Shown: positions 43,723 to 53,660, numbered from the stretch's first letter. The stretch: 64,000 nucleotides of DNA from Micromonospora avicenniae (GCF_900156065.1 NZ_FTNF01000001.1:1-64000); one strand, 5' to 3'. The notes: generated by a model not told the origin, from the letters alone. Translations and numbers: made by a program.

Positions 43723-44045
43723 TGTCCCTCGCCGCGGGGCGGCTGCGCGGCGACGAACGCCGCGTCCTTCTCCACCTTGCCGATCTTCGAGGCGCCACCG
43801 GGCGAGCCGAGGTCCTCGAAGAACTCGTAGTTGGCGCCGGTGTAGTCCTTCCACTGCTCCGGGACGTCGTCCTCGTAGAAGATCGCCTCGACGGGGCACA
43901 CGGGCTCACAGGCACCACAGTCGACGCACTCGTCGGGGTGGATGTAGAGCATCCGGTTGCCCTCGTAAATGCAGTCGACCGGGCACTCCTCGATGCATGC
44001 CTTGTCGAGCACATCCACGCACGGCTCGGCGATGATGTAGGTCAC
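43719..44045 (-). CDS. fdxA: 7Fe ferredoxin
   Basis: 108 residues. Cys pattern CVDVLDKACIEECPVDC gives the 3Fe-4S/4Fe-4S set and CVDCGACEPVCP the second 4Fe-4S site. Small electron carrier, next to dapC in other actinobacteria as well (Rv1177-Rv1178). GTG at 44045 with GGAGGAG about 8 bases upstream. Its stop overlaps the likely CTG start of dapC. Confidence 0.93.
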   Translation of the reverse strand: MTYIIAEPCVDVLDKACIEECPVDCIYEGNRMLYIHPDECVDCGACEPVCPVEAIFYEDDVPEQWKDYTGANYEFFEDLGSPGGASKIGKVEKDAAFVAAQPPRGEGH

Positions 44046-44124
44046 CGGTCTTCTCCTCCGCAAGACGCGCCGCGATCTCCCGCGACGGTAAGAGCCTAGT
44101 ATCTCGCCGGGGAGGGGGTCGATC

Positions 44125-45228
44125 GTGCTGGGTCAGCAGGATGTGGGACACCGGATCGTGATTCGACGGATTGTAGGCATTCGCGAAGGCCGACCGCTCT
44201 TCTCCGACGCCCTCGGCGAGCTGGTCGAGCTGGACGAGACCCATCTCACGTTGGCCACCGCCCAGGGCCCGCTGCGGGTGCCCCGGGCCCAGGTGCACCG
44301 CGCCAAACGGGTGCCGCCGGCCCGCCGTCCCACCGCGGCGGCCGTGGTCGACCTGGAACTGGCCGCCGACGAGGCCTGGCCGGCCCCGACACACGAACCG
44401 CTGGGCGGCTGGCTGCTGCGTGCCGCAGACGGCTGGACCGGCCGGGCCAACTCGGCGCTGCCGGTCGGCGACCCGGACCGGCCGCTGCCGGCCGCCCTGG
44501 ACGCGGTCGAGCGGTGGTACGCCGAACGCGGGCTTCCCTCGATGGTGAACACCCCGTTGCCGCTCGCCGCGCCGGTCGGCGCCGAACTGGACGCCCGGGG
44601 TTGGAGCAGCCGCCCACCGGTGCTGGTGCAGACCGCACCGCTGCCGCTGCCGCACGCCGCCCCGCCGGCCACCGGCGCTGTTCGGCGGGAACCGCCCGCG
44701 CCCGACGGCGCCGCCACGCGGCTGCCCGCCACGCCGGCTCAGGCCGCGCCACCGCACGGCGAGCGGGTGCCCGAGCCGGATGGTGGCCCGGCGGACCCGG
44801 CGGCGCGGAAGGGACCCGGCGAGCTGGCGGTGGTCCGGCTGATGCCCGCCCCCACGCCGGAGTGGCTGGCTGTCGTGGGCGACCGCAAGGCCGGCCTGCC
44901 GGAGGCCGCCCGCCACGTGCTGACCGCCGTGGACCAGGTCCGCTTCGCACACGCGTACGCCGACGGCACCCTGGTCGGAATCGGCCGGGGCACGGTGACC
45001 GGGCGGGGACGCTGGCTGGGGCTGACCCTCATCGAGGTGCTGCCGGCGGCCCGCCGGCAAGGGCTGGCCGGCCGGATCGTCCGCGCACTCGCCCAGTGGG
45101 GTGCGGAGGCCGGTGCCACGCACGCCTTCCTCCAGGTCGAACAGCGCAACACCGCGGCGGTGGCCCTCTACCAGCGGCTCGGCTTCACCACCCATCACAC
45201 GTACCTGACCCGCGTCGCACCGCACTGA
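44125..45228 (+). CDS. GNAT N-acetyltransferase
   Basis: 367 residues. The C-terminal ~130 carry the GNAT fold with acetyl-CoA loop RRQGLAG and QVEQRNTAAVALYQRLGF. The N-terminus (residues 1-60) looks like a small SH3-type barrel; the middle is Pro/Ala-rich. Substrate unknown. GTG at 44125 follows GGGGAGGGGG. Divergent from fdxA with 79 bases between. Confidence 0.82.
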   Translation: MLGQQDVGHRIVIRRIVGIREGRPLFSDALGELVELDETHLTLATAQGPLRVPRAQVHRAKRVPPARRPTAAAVVDLELAADEAWPAPTHEPLGGWLLRAADGWTGRANSALPVGDPDRPLPAALDAVERWYAERGLPSMVNTPLPLAAPVGAELDARGWSSRPPVLVQTAPLPLPHAAPPATGAVRREPPAPDGAATRLPATPAQAAPPHGERVPEPDGGPADPAARKGPGELAVVRLMPAPTPEWLAVVGDRKAGLPEAARHVLTAVDQVRFAHAYADGTLVGIGRGTVTGRGRWLGLTLIEVLPAARRQGLAGRIVRALAQWGAEAGATHAFLQVEQRNTAAVALYQRLGFTTHHTYLTRVAPH

Positions 45229-45290
45229 CCCGTCCGGGGAGCGCGACCCGACCCCGACCGGGCCGGGTCAGCTCGACCGACCGGACCCGG

Positions 45291-45755
45291 TCAGCGCCGG
45301 ACGACCTTCGGGGGCTTGGCGGCCTTCAGCTCGGTGTACCGCTTGAGGCTCTGCGACCGGTGATCGAGGCCGAGCGCGGTGGCGACCAGGTAGCCGACCA
45401 GCGTCCCCGCCAGCGTGGCCCCGAGGTAGAGCCAGATCTGGGCGAAGAACGTGCCCGCGCCGCCGGCGAACGGGCTGTCGCCGACCAGCAGCGGGCCGAC
45501 CAGCACGGTCAGCACCATCGCGACCAGCACCGCGCCCGCCGCGTCGGCCGCCCACTCGCCCAGCGGTCGACGCCGCGCCCAGAGGAAGGCGACCACGGCG
45601 AGGATCACCCCGATCAGCACGAACATGCCGAGCGACACCCGGTCGGCGACGGCGTCCTCGCCGTCGAACCCGAAGTGGATGATCAGCCGGGCGACCACGT
45701 TGATCGCGAAGAGCACCCCGGCGAGCACCCCGATGTCGCGCCAACGCTTGTCCAT
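45291..45755 (-). CDS. Four-helix membrane protein, unknown function
   Basis: 154 residues with four hydrophobic segments (near 10-30, 45-60, 75-95, 110-130) and a basic tail (LKRYTELKAAKPPKVVRR). No known domain. ATG at 45755 has GGGAGG 7 bases upstream. Convergent with the GNAT gene. Confidence 0.7.
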   Translation of the reverse strand: MDKRWRDIGVLAGVLFAINVVARLIIHFGFDGEDAVADRVSLGMFVLIGVILAVVAFLWARRRPLGEWAADAAGAVLVAMVLTVLVGPLLVGDSPFAGGAGTFFAQIWLYLGATLAGTLVGYLVATALGLDHRSQSLKRYTELKAAKPPKVVRR

Positions 45756-45833
45756 CGCACGGCCTCCCGCCACACCGTTCCCTCGAACGGTTTCCTGGCA
45801 GGAATATCTACCACTCGAACCTGTGTCTCGTCA

Positions 45834-46268
45834 TCACCCGCGTGGCGACGGAGGCGGTGCGAGGATCTGGCGGAAACCCATCACGGCGAACGTCATCGCG
45901 CCGGCCACGATCATGACGAGGCCGACCCAGTTGTCACCGGCGAGGAGCAGGTCCCCCTCGGACGTCCGGACCGCCGCGACGACCATCAGCAGGAACCACG
46001 GCACCGCCGGCAGCGCCACCGACCAACGGCGCCCGACGGCCTGGTGGGCGAACCAGCCGAGCACGATGTTCGCGCCGACCGCCACCAGCACCGACAGGCC
46101 GACGAGCTGGCCGGCCACCCGGAGCGTGGCGAGCAGCAGCTCCACCACCCCGGTCACCGCTCCGGCCACCACCGCAACGAGACCACCGGCCACCTTGAGA
46201 CCGAGATCGAGCAGGCGCGGCGGCGGCCCCGCCGGCGGCGGGCTGGTCTCTTCCGGGGCGACCGACAT
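45834..46268 (-). CDS. Membrane protein next to mshB
   Basis: 144 residues; a Pro-rich head then four hydrophobic segments. The gene starts 17 bases after the mshB stop in the same direction, suggesting cotranscription. A small membrane protein beside mshB is also found in mycobacteria (Rv1171). Role unknown. Confidence 0.7.
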   Translation of the reverse strand: MSVAPEETSPPPAGPPPRLLDLGLKVAGGLVAVVAGAVTGVVELLLATLRVAGQLVGLSVLVAVGANIVLGWFAHQAVGRRWSVALPAVPWFLLMVVAAVRTSEGDLLLAGDNWVGLVMIVAGAMTFAVMGFRQILAPPPSPRG

Positions 46269-46285
46269 CGGGGCGGCGGGGAGTG

Positions 46286-47200
46286 TCACCGCAGACCGGC
46301 CGCCGCTGCCGGGGCCCGGTCCGGGCGGTCGTCGGCGAGGCCGGCGAAGAGGTCGTCCTCCCAGCCGTACGGGCCGCTGCCCGGCCCCTTCTCCCCCTTC
46401 GCGAGGGTGTAGTACTCGACGCCCATGAACTCGCCGCCGATGCTGCCGGCGATCGTGTAGAGCCACGAGGTGGCCGGGATCTGGGTGGCGTGGGCGCGCA
46501 TCGCGGCCTGCTTCGCGGCATGCCGCTCGGTGGCGTCGATCCGGGCCGCGATCTGCTCGTCGGGAGTGCCGAACGGCAGCTCCGAGACGTCGTCGATACC
46601 GGCGAACGGGTTGTCGGACGACTCGACGAACTGGTTCATGCCGGCCTTGAGCACGCTGAGCGGCATGGCCGTCCAGTAGACCTTGGCCGGGGCGACACCC
46701 TCGGCCTCGGCCAACTCGACCGCGCGCATCGCCACCCGGTTCGCCTGGATGTGGTCCGGGTGCCCGTAGAAGCCGTTCTCGTCGTACGTGATCATGACCT
46801 GGGGCCGGATCTCGCGCATGACCTCGACCAGGTGTCCGGCGGCCTCGTCCAGGTCGGCCTGCCAGAAGGCCCGGCGGTGCTCGTTGGTGGCCAGCCCCAT
46901 CATCCCGGAGTCGCGGTAGCGGCCCGCGCCGCCGAGGAAGCGGTGGTCGGTGACACCCAGCGCCGCGCAGGCGGCGTTCAACTCGGCGATCCGGTAGCCG
47001 CCGAGCTGGTCGGCCTGGTCGGCGGCGAGCTGCGCCAGCGCCGGCACGTGGATCTCGCCCTCCTCGCCGAGCGTGCAGGTCACCAGCGTCACGTGCGCGC
47101 CGGTGGCGGCGTAGTGGGCCATCGTCGAGCCGGTGCCGATGGTCTCGTCGTCGGGGTGCGCGTGGACCAGCAGCAGGCGGCGGTCGGGCAGGGTCGTCAC
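46286..47200 (-). CDS. mshB: Mycothiol deacetylase MshB
   Basis: 304 residues, LmbE/PIG-L fold. Zinc ligands in [10 protein letters not shown] (start) and [11 protein letters not shown]; the family region [13 protein letters not shown] is intact. It deacetylates GlcNAc-inositol in mycothiol synthesis, consistent with the mycoredoxin gene here. GTG at 47200 has TAGAGT 7 bases before it and no ribosome site, so the transcript is likely leaderless. Confidence 0.92.
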   Translation of the reverse strand: MTTLPDRRLLLVHAHPDDETIGTGSTMAHYAATGAHVTLVTCTLGEEGEIHVPALAQLAADQADQLGGYRIAELNAACAALGVTDHRFLGGAGRYRDSGMMGLATNEHRRAFWQADLDEAAGHLVEVMREIRPQVMITYDENGFYGHPDHIQANRVAMRAVELAEAEGVAPAKVYWTAMPLSVLKAGMNQFVESSDNPFAGIDDVSELPFGTPDEQIAARIDATERHAAKQAAMRAHATQIPATSWLYTIAGSIGGEFMGVEYYTLAKGEKGPGSGPYGWEDDLFAGLADDRPDRAPAAAAGLR

Positions 47201-47207
47201 GCCCGTC

Positions 47208-47288
47208 ACTCTAACCGGCGGTTCCGTCCGGCCGGCGCCAACGCGTCCGCGCAGGTCGGCCACATCACCCCGGGAGCCGACTTACGAT
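47208..47288. promoter_or_regulatory. Divergent leaderless promoters of mshB and S9 peptidase
   Basis: TAGAGT (minus, 47213-47208) lies 7 bases before mshB GTG 47200; TACGAT (plus, 47283-47288) lies 6 bases before GTG 47295. The two -10 boxes are 69 bases apart. Confidence 0.6.
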
Positions 47289-47294
47289 CTGGCC

Positions 47295-49442
47295 GTGGAC
47301 TATCCGGAGCTGGCCGCCCGTACCCGCCGGTTCAGCCACGGCGCGCCGCGCGCCGTCTCCGTGGCCGACGACGGATCCCGGGTGATCTTCCTGCGCTCGG
47401 CCGGCCCCGAGGACCCGGCCGACGCGCTCTGGCTCCTGGACGTCGCCACGGGCGAGGAACGGCTGGTCGCCGATCCGGCGGTGCTGCTCGGCGCGGACAC
47501 CGGTCCCACCGAACTCTCCCCCGGCGAGCGCGCGCTGCGCGAACGACTCCGGCTCAGTGCCGACGGCATCGGCTCGTATGCCCTCGACGCCGCCGGCCGG
47601 GTGGCGGTCTTCGCGATCGCCGGCCGGCTGTTCCGCGCCGACCTGGTGCACGGCGACGTCGTCGAGGTGGCCGCCGTCGGACCGGTGCTCGATCCCCGTC
47701 CGGATCCGACCGGCGAGCGGCTCGCCTACGTCACCGACGCGACGGACGGGGTTCGCCGGGGCGAGCTGCGGGTCGTCGACGCCGACGGCACCGACACGAT
47801 GCTCGCCGGCGAGGACTCCGGCGTCACCTGGGGCCTGGCCGAGCACATCGCGGCCGAGGAGTTCGACCGCTTCCGCGGCTACTGGTGGGCGCCGGACGGC
47901 CGTTCGGTGCTTGCGGCCCGGGTCGACGAGTCCCGGCTCGACCGGTGGCACCTGCACGATCCGGCCGACCCGGCCACCCCGCCGACGACCGTCGCGTACC
48001 CCCGGGCCGGGGGACCGAACGCCGAGGTCAGCCTGCACCTGCTCGACCTCGACGGCGGCTGGGTCGACGTGCACTGGGACCGGGAGACCTATCCCTACCT
48101 GACCGCGGTGAGCTGGAACGACGGCGGCCCGCTGATCACCGTGCTGCGTCGTTCGCAGCAGCACGGCCTCGTGCTCGCGGTGGATCCACGCACGGGTGAG
48201 ACCCAGGTGCACGCCGAGCTGGCCGATCCGCGCTGGGTCGAGCCGATCGCCGGCACCCCCGCCCACCTGCCCGACGGCCGGGTGCTGGTCGGCGGCGAAC
48301 TGGCGCACGACGGGTACGACGCGCGCTGTCTGTTCGCCGACGGCACGCTGCTCACCCCGCCCTCGCTGTACGTGCGGCGGGTGGTGGGACGGCTGCCCAC
48401 CGTCGGCGCGGGCGCACCCGATCTGCTGGTCGAGGCGAGTGACGGTGAGCCGAGCGAACGGCACCTGTTCCGGGTACGCACGACGATCGGCGGCGGGGTC
48501 GACGCCCGGCGGTTGACCTCCGACTCGGGCTGGCACACCGCCGCCGTCGGCGGGGACGTGCTCGTGGTGGGCGTCGCCTCGCTCGACCATGCGGGAACGC
48601 GATGGACGGTCTGGCGCGGGGCCGAGGAGGTGGCGGTGCTGGAGTCGCGCGCCGCCGTCGCGCCGTACTCGCCGCTGCCGCTGCTGGAGCGGGTGACCGA
48701 CCGGCGATTGCCCAGCGCGGTGCTCTACCCGAACAGCTACGTGACCGGCCGCCGGTTGCCCGTGCTGCTGGACGTCTACGGCGGCCCGGGCCACCAGGAG
48801 GTGGTCGCGGCGCGGGCACCCTGGCTGGAGCGGCAGTGGTGGGCCGATGCCGGGTTCGCGGTGGTGGTCGTGGACAACCGTGGTACGCCGGGGGTGGCGC
48901 CGTCGTTCGAGAAGGCGATCCACCGGCGGGTGGCCGACGTTGTCCTGCTCGACCAGGTGGAGGCGCTCACCGCGCTCGCCGACAAGCACCCGGATCTGGA
49001 TCTGAGCCGGGTGGCGGTGCGGGGCTGGTCGTTCGGCGGCTGGCTGGCCGGGCTGGCGGTGCTGCGCCATCCGGAGTTGTTCCGCTGCGGCATCGCCGGC
49101 GCTCCGGTGTCCGACTGGAGTCTCTACGACACCGCCTACACCGAGCGCTACCTCGGGATGCCGGACGAGGGTGTGGACGTCTACGCGCACCATTCGCTGG
49201 TCGAGTTGGCCACCGAGCCGGTGACCGGTCCGGAGGAGGCTCGCCCGCTGCTGCTGGTACACGGCATGGCCGACGACAATGTGGTCGCCGCGCACACCCT
49301 GCGGCTGTCGGCCGCGCTGCTCTCCTCCGGCCGGCCGCACTCGGTGCTGCCGCTGACCGGCGCGACGCACATGGCCGCGGGCGGCACCGCGGAGCGCCTG
49401 CTCCGGCTGGAGCTGGACTTCGTCCGCACGCACCTGGGCTAG
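47295..49442 (+). CDS. S9 prolyl oligopeptidase/DPP IV-like peptidase
   Basis: 715 residues: N-terminal beta-propeller (1-~440) with DPP IV-type signature HIAAEEFDRFRGYWW, then alpha/beta hydrolase. Catalytic Ser in GWSFGG (about 579), Asp in HGMADDNV and His in ATHMAAGG. No signal peptide, so cytoplasmic. Cleaves short peptides, perhaps those imported by the transporter encoded next door. GTG start preceded at once by TACGAT: probably leaderless. Confidence 0.9.
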   Translation: MDYPELAARTRRFSHGAPRAVSVADDGSRVIFLRSAGPEDPADALWLLDVATGEERLVADPAVLLGADTGPTELSPGERALRERLRLSADGIGSYALDAAGRVAVFAIAGRLFRADLVHGDVVEVAAVGPVLDPRPDPTGERLAYVTDATDGVRRGELRVVDADGTDTMLAGEDSGVTWGLAEHIAAEEFDRFRGYWWAPDGRSVLAARVDESRLDRWHLHDPADPATPPTTVAYPRAGGPNAEVSLHLLDLDGGWVDVHWDRETYPYLTAVSWNDGGPLITVLRRSQQHGLVLAVDPRTGETQVHAELADPRWVEPIAGTPAHLPDGRVLVGGELAHDGYDARCLFADGTLLTPPSLYVRRVVGRLPTVGAGAPDLLVEASDGEPSERHLFRVRTTIGGGVDARRLTSDSGWHTAAVGGDVLVVGVASLDHAGTRWTVWRGAEEVAVLESRAAVAPYSPLPLLERVTDRRLPSAVLYPNSYVTGRRLPVLLDVYGGPGHQEVVAARAPWLERQWWADAGFAVVVVDNRGTPGVAPSFEKAIHRRVADVVLLDQVEALTALADKHPDLDLSRVAVRGWSFGGWLAGLAVLRHPELFRCGIAGAPVSDWSLYDTAYTERYLGMPDEGVDVYAHHSLVELATEPVTGPEEARPLLLVHGMADDNVVAAHTLRLSAALLSSGRPHSVLPLTGATHMAAGGTAERLLRLELDFVRTHLG

Positions 49443-49505
49443 GACGCGACCAGGCCGACCGCGACCAGCTCGACCGAGGTCCGGGGCGACAGCGACCGAG
49501 AGCTC

Positions 49506-49541
49506 GATACCTCTGAGGCATATTTATGACTCAGAGGTATC
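49506..49541. repeat. AT-rich inverted repeat
   Basis: 12-bp perfect arms GATACCTCTGAG / CTCAGAGGTATC around an AT-rich 12-base loop (49518-49529), flanked by AGCT on both sides. Its base composition stands out from the surrounding GC-rich DNA between two convergent genes. Confidence 0.8.
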
Positions 49542-49638
49542 AAGCTGGAATTCGCCTAGGTGTCCTGCCGCTCCCCATCCTCAACCACCCCGAGCTGACG
49601 AACCAGGAACCCGACCGGTCGACGCCGAGTGAGCAAGA

Positions 49639-49672
49639 GGCCCCCGGCCGACGACGCTGTCGTCCGGGGGCC
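49639..49672. terminator. Terminator between S9 peptidase and peptide transporter
   Basis: 9-bp stem GGCCCCCGG / CCGGGGGCC with an inner ACGAC/GTCGT pairing, followed by CGTTTCGT; 17 bases beyond the transporter operon stop. Confidence 0.75.
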
Positions 49673-49689
49673 CGTTTCGTGCGGCGGGA

Positions 49690-51432
49690 CTACTGCTTGA
49701 CGTACGCGTTCACGAACGCGGGGTAGCCGAAGACGCTGGAGATGAAGACGCCGCCGGCCTTGGAGCCGTGCACGTTGTAGGCCACGTCGACGAAGAGCGG
49801 CACGACCGGGGCGTACTCCTTCATGATCCGCTCGTCGAGCTTGGCCCACTCCGGGCCCTGCTCGGCGGGGGACATGGCCAGGATCCGGTCCATCTCGGCG
49901 TTGATCGCCGGGTCGTTGAAGTACGACTGGTTGCTGTTGCCCTCGGGCTTGATGGTGCGCCCGTCGTAGAGCACCGGCAGGATCGACGCGCCGCTCGGCC
50001 AGTCCGCCGCCCAGTTACCGATGTACAGGTCCCAGGGGTTGTCCTTCTTCTTGATCTCGTCGAGCTTCGCGTCGTCCGGGATGTTCCGCAGCGTGATCTT
50101 GAAGCCGGCCCGCTCCAGGTTGGCCTTGAGCTGGGTGCCCTGAATTTGCTCGGTCGCGCCGTCGGAGACGCCGAGGACCAGCTCCGGGGTCTGACCGCCG
50201 AGCAGCTCCTTGACCTTGTCCAGGTTGCCGCTGGCCCCGGCCGGGTACGCGTCGTACGCCTTGTAGCCGATGGTCGACGGCGGCATCAGCGTGGTGAGCG
50301 GCGCGGCGACGGTCGGCCCACCCATCGCCTTGATCAGACCCTCACGGTCGATCGCGTAGTTGAGCGCCTGGCGGATCTTCAGGTCCTTGACCCGTTGGTT
50401 GTTGATGACGAGCTGGTTGGCGCTCGGCGTCGGCGAGAGGATCGTGCGGGACTTCAGGGCGGCGTCCCCGGCCACCTTGGCGACCAGCGAGGCCGGCACG
50501 GTGTTGAAGGCGAGCGCGCTCTGGTCGGGCCCGTTGTCGGCGATCACCCGGTTGCTGGCAGCGTCCGGGGTCGGGCCGAAGGTCCAGACGAACTGGTCCG
50601 GGTACTGGTGCCGGACCGGGTCGGTCTTGGCGTCCCAGTTCGGGTTCCGATCGAGGGTCAGCTTGACGCCGACCTGGTTGTCGGCGATCTTGTACGGCCC
50701 GGACGAGAACGGCTTGTTGTCGAGGTTGACGCCGGTGTCCTTCGCGGGCGGCAGCGGCGCGGTGGTCGGCAACGAGACCGCGAACGGCAGGTCACAGCGG
50801 GGCTTGGAGAACTCGAAGCGCAGCGTCTTCTCGTCCGGCGTGGTCAGGCCGGGCGGCAGCGAGCCCTTGTTCTTCTTGAAGTCCCACTTGGTGTCGAACT
50901 GCGGGGTGTCGGCCAGCCACTCCTGGATGTAGGTCGGGCCGCCGGTGAGGTCCGGGTCGAAGGAGCGGGCGATGCCGTAGGCGATCTCCTTCGAGGTGAT
51001 CGGGCTACCGTCCTCGAACTTGACCCCGTCCTTGATCTTGAATTCCCAGACCTTGCAGTCCTTGTTGACGTCGCTGCCGGGGGTCTCGGCGAGGTCACCG
51101 ACGAGGACCAGGCCGCCCTTGCCGTCGTCCTTCCAGGTGGTGAGGTAACGCGCGAAGAGCGGGCTCGCCATCAGCCCGGCGAACGAGTACGTCCGCTGCG
51201 GGTCCAGGTGGGAGATGGGGGTCTCCCGGATGATGGTGAAGGTGCCGCCCTTGCTCGCCCCCGCCACCTCCGCGGCCGGGCCCTGCGAGTCCTTCGGGTC
51301 GGTCGCGATCACCCCGGTCTGCGTACGGCCGGTGTCCACGGTGGTGCCTTCGCCCGTGTTCTTCGAGCAGGCACCCAACGCCACAACCAGTGCGATCGCG
51401 CCGCCTGCGGCGGCCACCACGCGTGGTCGCAT
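49690..51432 (-). CDS. Peptide ABC transporter substrate-binding lipoprotein
   Basis: 580 residues. Lipoprotein signal with lipobox LGAC (Cys 22), then the SBP family 5 fold (HLDPQRTYSF, WEFKIKDGVKFEDGSPI, SGPYKIADN). Binds oligopeptides or dipeptides outside the membrane. ATG at 51432 follows GGAGGAGGTAGGAG. A 167-base gap with a hairpin separates it from the permease gene, so it may have its own promoter or different expression. Confidence 0.88.
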   Translation of the reverse strand: MRPRVVAAAGGAIALVVALGACSKNTGEGTTVDTGRTQTGVIATDPKDSQGPAAEVAGASKGGTFTIIRETPISHLDPQRTYSFAGLMASPLFARYLTTWKDDGKGGLVLVGDLAETPGSDVNKDCKVWEFKIKDGVKFEDGSPITSKEIAYGIARSFDPDLTGGPTYIQEWLADTPQFDTKWDFKKNKGSLPPGLTTPDEKTLRFEFSKPRCDLPFAVSLPTTAPLPPAKDTGVNLDNKPFSSGPYKIADNQVGVKLTLDRNPNWDAKTDPVRHQYPDQFVWTFGPTPDAASNRVIADNGPDQSALAFNTVPASLVAKVAGDAALKSRTILSPTPSANQLVINNQRVKDLKIRQALNYAIDREGLIKAMGGPTVAAPLTTLMPPSTIGYKAYDAYPAGASGNLDKVKELLGGQTPELVLGVSDGATEQIQGTQLKANLERAGFKITLRNIPDDAKLDEIKKKDNPWDLYIGNWAADWPSGASILPVLYDGRTIKPEGNSNQSYFNDPAINAEMDRILAMSPAEQGPEWAKLDERIMKEYAPVVPLFVDVAYNVHGSKAGGVFISSVFGYPAFVNAYVKQ

Positions 51433-51554
51433 CTCCTACCTCCTCCACCCATCTGACCTGCGGTCCGCCGGAGGTGGAACCGCCGACGTCCCGAGGATCG
51501 TAAAGAAGAAAACCTACGAGTTGTGTAACAGTTCTCGATAACTTTCATCATCAC

Positions 51555-51597
51555 CCGGCGGCCCCGCCCCGGCCGCGCCGCCGCCGGGGCCGCCCGG
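51555..51597 (-). terminator. Hairpin between permease and binding-protein genes
   Basis: CGGCCCCG / CGGGGCCG 8-bp stem extended by CCGG pairs. It lies just 3 bases past the permease stop; it may partly end transcription ahead of the binding-protein gene, or stabilise an upstream message. Confidence 0.5.
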
Positions 51598-51599
51598 CG

Positions 51600-52586
51600 T
51601 CAGCGCAGCCGCACCCGCGGATCGATGGCCGCGTACAACAGGTCGACCAGCACGTTCGCGAGCACCACGAAGACCGCGGCGATCAGTACGGTGGCCATGA
51701 TGGTGGGCAGGTCACCGGCCCGCACCGCGTCGACGGCCGTCCGGCCCAGGCCCTGGATGCCGAACGTCGTCTCGGTGATCACCGTGCCACCGAGCGCGCC
51801 ACCGACGTCGAGCCCGGCGATCGTCACCACCGGCGTGATCGCCGCGCGAAGCGCGTGCCGTCCGTACACCTTGGGCTTGGCCAGACCCTTCGCCCGTGCG
51901 GTACGGACGAAGTCCTCCGAGAGCGTCTCCAGCATCTGCGCCCGGGAGAGCCGCGCGTAGATGGCGGAGAAGAGGAAGGCCAGTGAGACCCACGCCAGCA
52001 CCAGCCCACTCGCCCACTTCACCGGGTTGTCGAGGATCGACGTGTAGCTGGGCACCGGCAGCAGCCGCAGGTTGTAGACGAACACCAGCAGCAGTACCGC
52101 GCCGACGAAGTAGAGCTGCAACGACGCGCCGGTGAGCGAGAAGCCGATGGCGAGCCGGTCCAACCAGGTGCCGCGACGCAGTGCCGAGACCATGCCGAGC
52201 CCCACCCCGAGCAGCAACCAGAGGACCGCCGCCGGGATCACGATGCTGAGCGTCACCGGCAACACCCGCGCGATGGTGTCCGAGACCGCCTCGTTGGTGA
52301 CGTACGACCAGCCCAGGCAGGGCGCGTCGCAGTGGCCACCCTGGGCGCTGCCCAGGTCCCGGCCGGTGACGATGCCCTTCATGTAGCCGGCGTACTGCGT
52401 GATCAGCGGATCGTTCAGGCCCAACTCGTCACGGACCCGCTCCAGCCGCTCCGGGTTGCAGTTCTTCGGACACATGCCGGTGACCGGGTCCCGGGGCAGC
52501 GCGAAGAACATCAGGAAGGTCAGCACGCTCACCGCGAAGAGGGTCAGGACCGCGGAGAAGAGCCGCTTGACCAGGAATCGCGTCAT
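51600..52586 (-). CDS. Peptide ABC transporter permease (DppB/OppB type)
   Basis: 328 residues, six membrane segments, starting MTRFLVKRLFSAVLTLFAV, and with the EAA-type loop near RTARAKGLAKPKVYGRHALR. An extra Cys-containing loop (GMCPKNCNPERL, HCDAPCLGW) between the first segments is a feature. First of two permeases. Confidence 0.88.
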   Translation of the reverse strand: MTRFLVKRLFSAVLTLFAVSVLTFLMFFALPRDPVTGMCPKNCNPERLERVRDELGLNDPLITQYAGYMKGIVTGRDLGSAQGGHCDAPCLGWSYVTNEAVSDTIARVLPVTLSIVIPAAVLWLLLGVGLGMVSALRRGTWLDRLAIGFSLTGASLQLYFVGAVLLLVFVYNLRLLPVPSYTSILDNPVKWASGLVLAWVSLAFLFSAIYARLSRAQMLETLSEDFVRTARAKGLAKPKVYGRHALRAAITPVVTIAGLDVGGALGGTVITETTFGIQGLGRTAVDAVRAGDLPTIMATVLIAAVFVVLANVLVDLLYAAIDPRVRLR

Positions 52587-52655
52587 CAGAGCTCTCCTCC
52601 GTTCGCGGCCACCGGGCCCCGCTCCGCCGCACTCGTCGTGCTCATCTCGACACCT

Positions 52656-53660
52656 CTACCGGGACGACTTCGGGTCGAGCGCGTCGCGCAGCGCGTCGCC
52701 GAAGAGGTTGAAGGCGAACACGAGCGCGAAAATCGTGATGCCGGGGAAGAAGACGTACGCCGGGTCGGTCTGGAGGTAGTCCAGGCTGCGGTAGATCATC
52801 CGGCCGAAGCTCGGGGTCTCGTCGCTCAACCCCACGCCGATGAAGGAGAGCGCGGCCTCGCTGGTGATGAACTGCGGCACGGCCAGGGAGAACGAAACCA
52901 GGATCGGGGCCCAGATGTTCGGCAGCAGTTGCCGGAAGACCATGTGCCCCAGTCCGGCGCCACTGGCCCGGGCCGCCTCGACGAACTCCCGCTCGCGCAG
53001 CGCGATCACCTGACCGCGGACCAGCCTGGCGGTGCTCGTCCAGCCGAAGATCGCGAAGACGCCGATCAGCACCGCCACCCCGAAGGCCGGCGAGACGGCC
53101 TCCCGCTCGCCGTAGAAGCGCAGCACCAGCGTCGGCGTCAGGGCCAGCGCGATGACCAGGAACGGCATGGCCAGCGTCAGGTCGGTGATCCAGTTGATCA
53201 CCGCGTCCAGCCAGCCGCCGAGGTAGCCGGCGAGCGTACCGAGCACGACGCCGAGCGTCGCGGTGATGACCGCCGCCGCGAACGCGATGAACAGCGAGGT
53301 ACGCAGTCCGTAGATCAGCCGGATGAAGATGTCCCGGCCGAGCCCCGGCTCCAGGCCGAACCAGTGGTCGCCCGAGACGCCGCCGGAGTAGCCCAACGGC
53401 ATTCCGAAGCCGTCCAGCAGACTCTGGAACTGTTCCTTCGGGCCGATGCCGTAGAGCATCTCGATCAGCGGGGCGGCGAGCGCCAGCAGCATGAAGAACA
53501 ACAGCATCCCGCCGCTGACCATCGCCGTACGGTCGCGACGCAGCCGGATCCAGGCGAGCCGGCCCGGTGATCGGCCGACGACGTCCTTGCGTTCCGGCAC
53601 CTCCGGGCCGCCGGACTCGATCTCGGCGAGCGCGACACCCTCCACCGGGGACAGGCTCAC
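52656..53660 (-). CDS. Peptide ABC transporter permease (DppC/OppC type)
   Basis: 334 residues, six membrane segments after a ~40-residue cytoplasmic head; EAA-type loop near [24 protein letters not shown]. Overlaps the upstream ATPase gene by 4 bases. The C-terminal [17 protein letters not shown] is typical of DppC. Confidence 0.88.
   Translation of the reverse strand: MSLSPVEGVALAEIESGGPEVPERKDVVGRSPGRLAWIRLRRDRTAMVSGGMLLFFMLLALAAPLIEMLYGIGPKEQFQSLLDGFGMPLGYSGGVSGDHWFGLEPGLGRDIFIRLIYGLRTSLFIAFAAAVITATLGVVLGTLAGYLGGWLDAVINWITDLTLAMPFLVIALALTPTLVLRFYGEREAVSPAFGVAVLIGVFAIFGWTSTARLVRGQVIALREREFVEAARASGAGLGHMVFRQLLPNIWAPILVSFSLAVPQFITSEAALSFIGVGLSDETPSFGRMIYRSLDYLQTDPAYVFFPGITIFALVFAFNLFGDALRDALDPKSSR

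Noticed and set aside
47265..49433. 722-codon open frame on the minus strand opposite the S9 peptidase (and similar long antisense frames, e.g. 60749-62557 and 29636-31171)
   Set aside because: They mirror real genes with strong third-position GC bias; composition is Arg/Gly/Val-rich without domains, as expected for shadow frames in high-GC DNA.
49526..49726. 66-codon plus-strand frame after the S9 peptidase
   Set aside because: It crosses an inverted repeat and a terminator and has no ribosome site.
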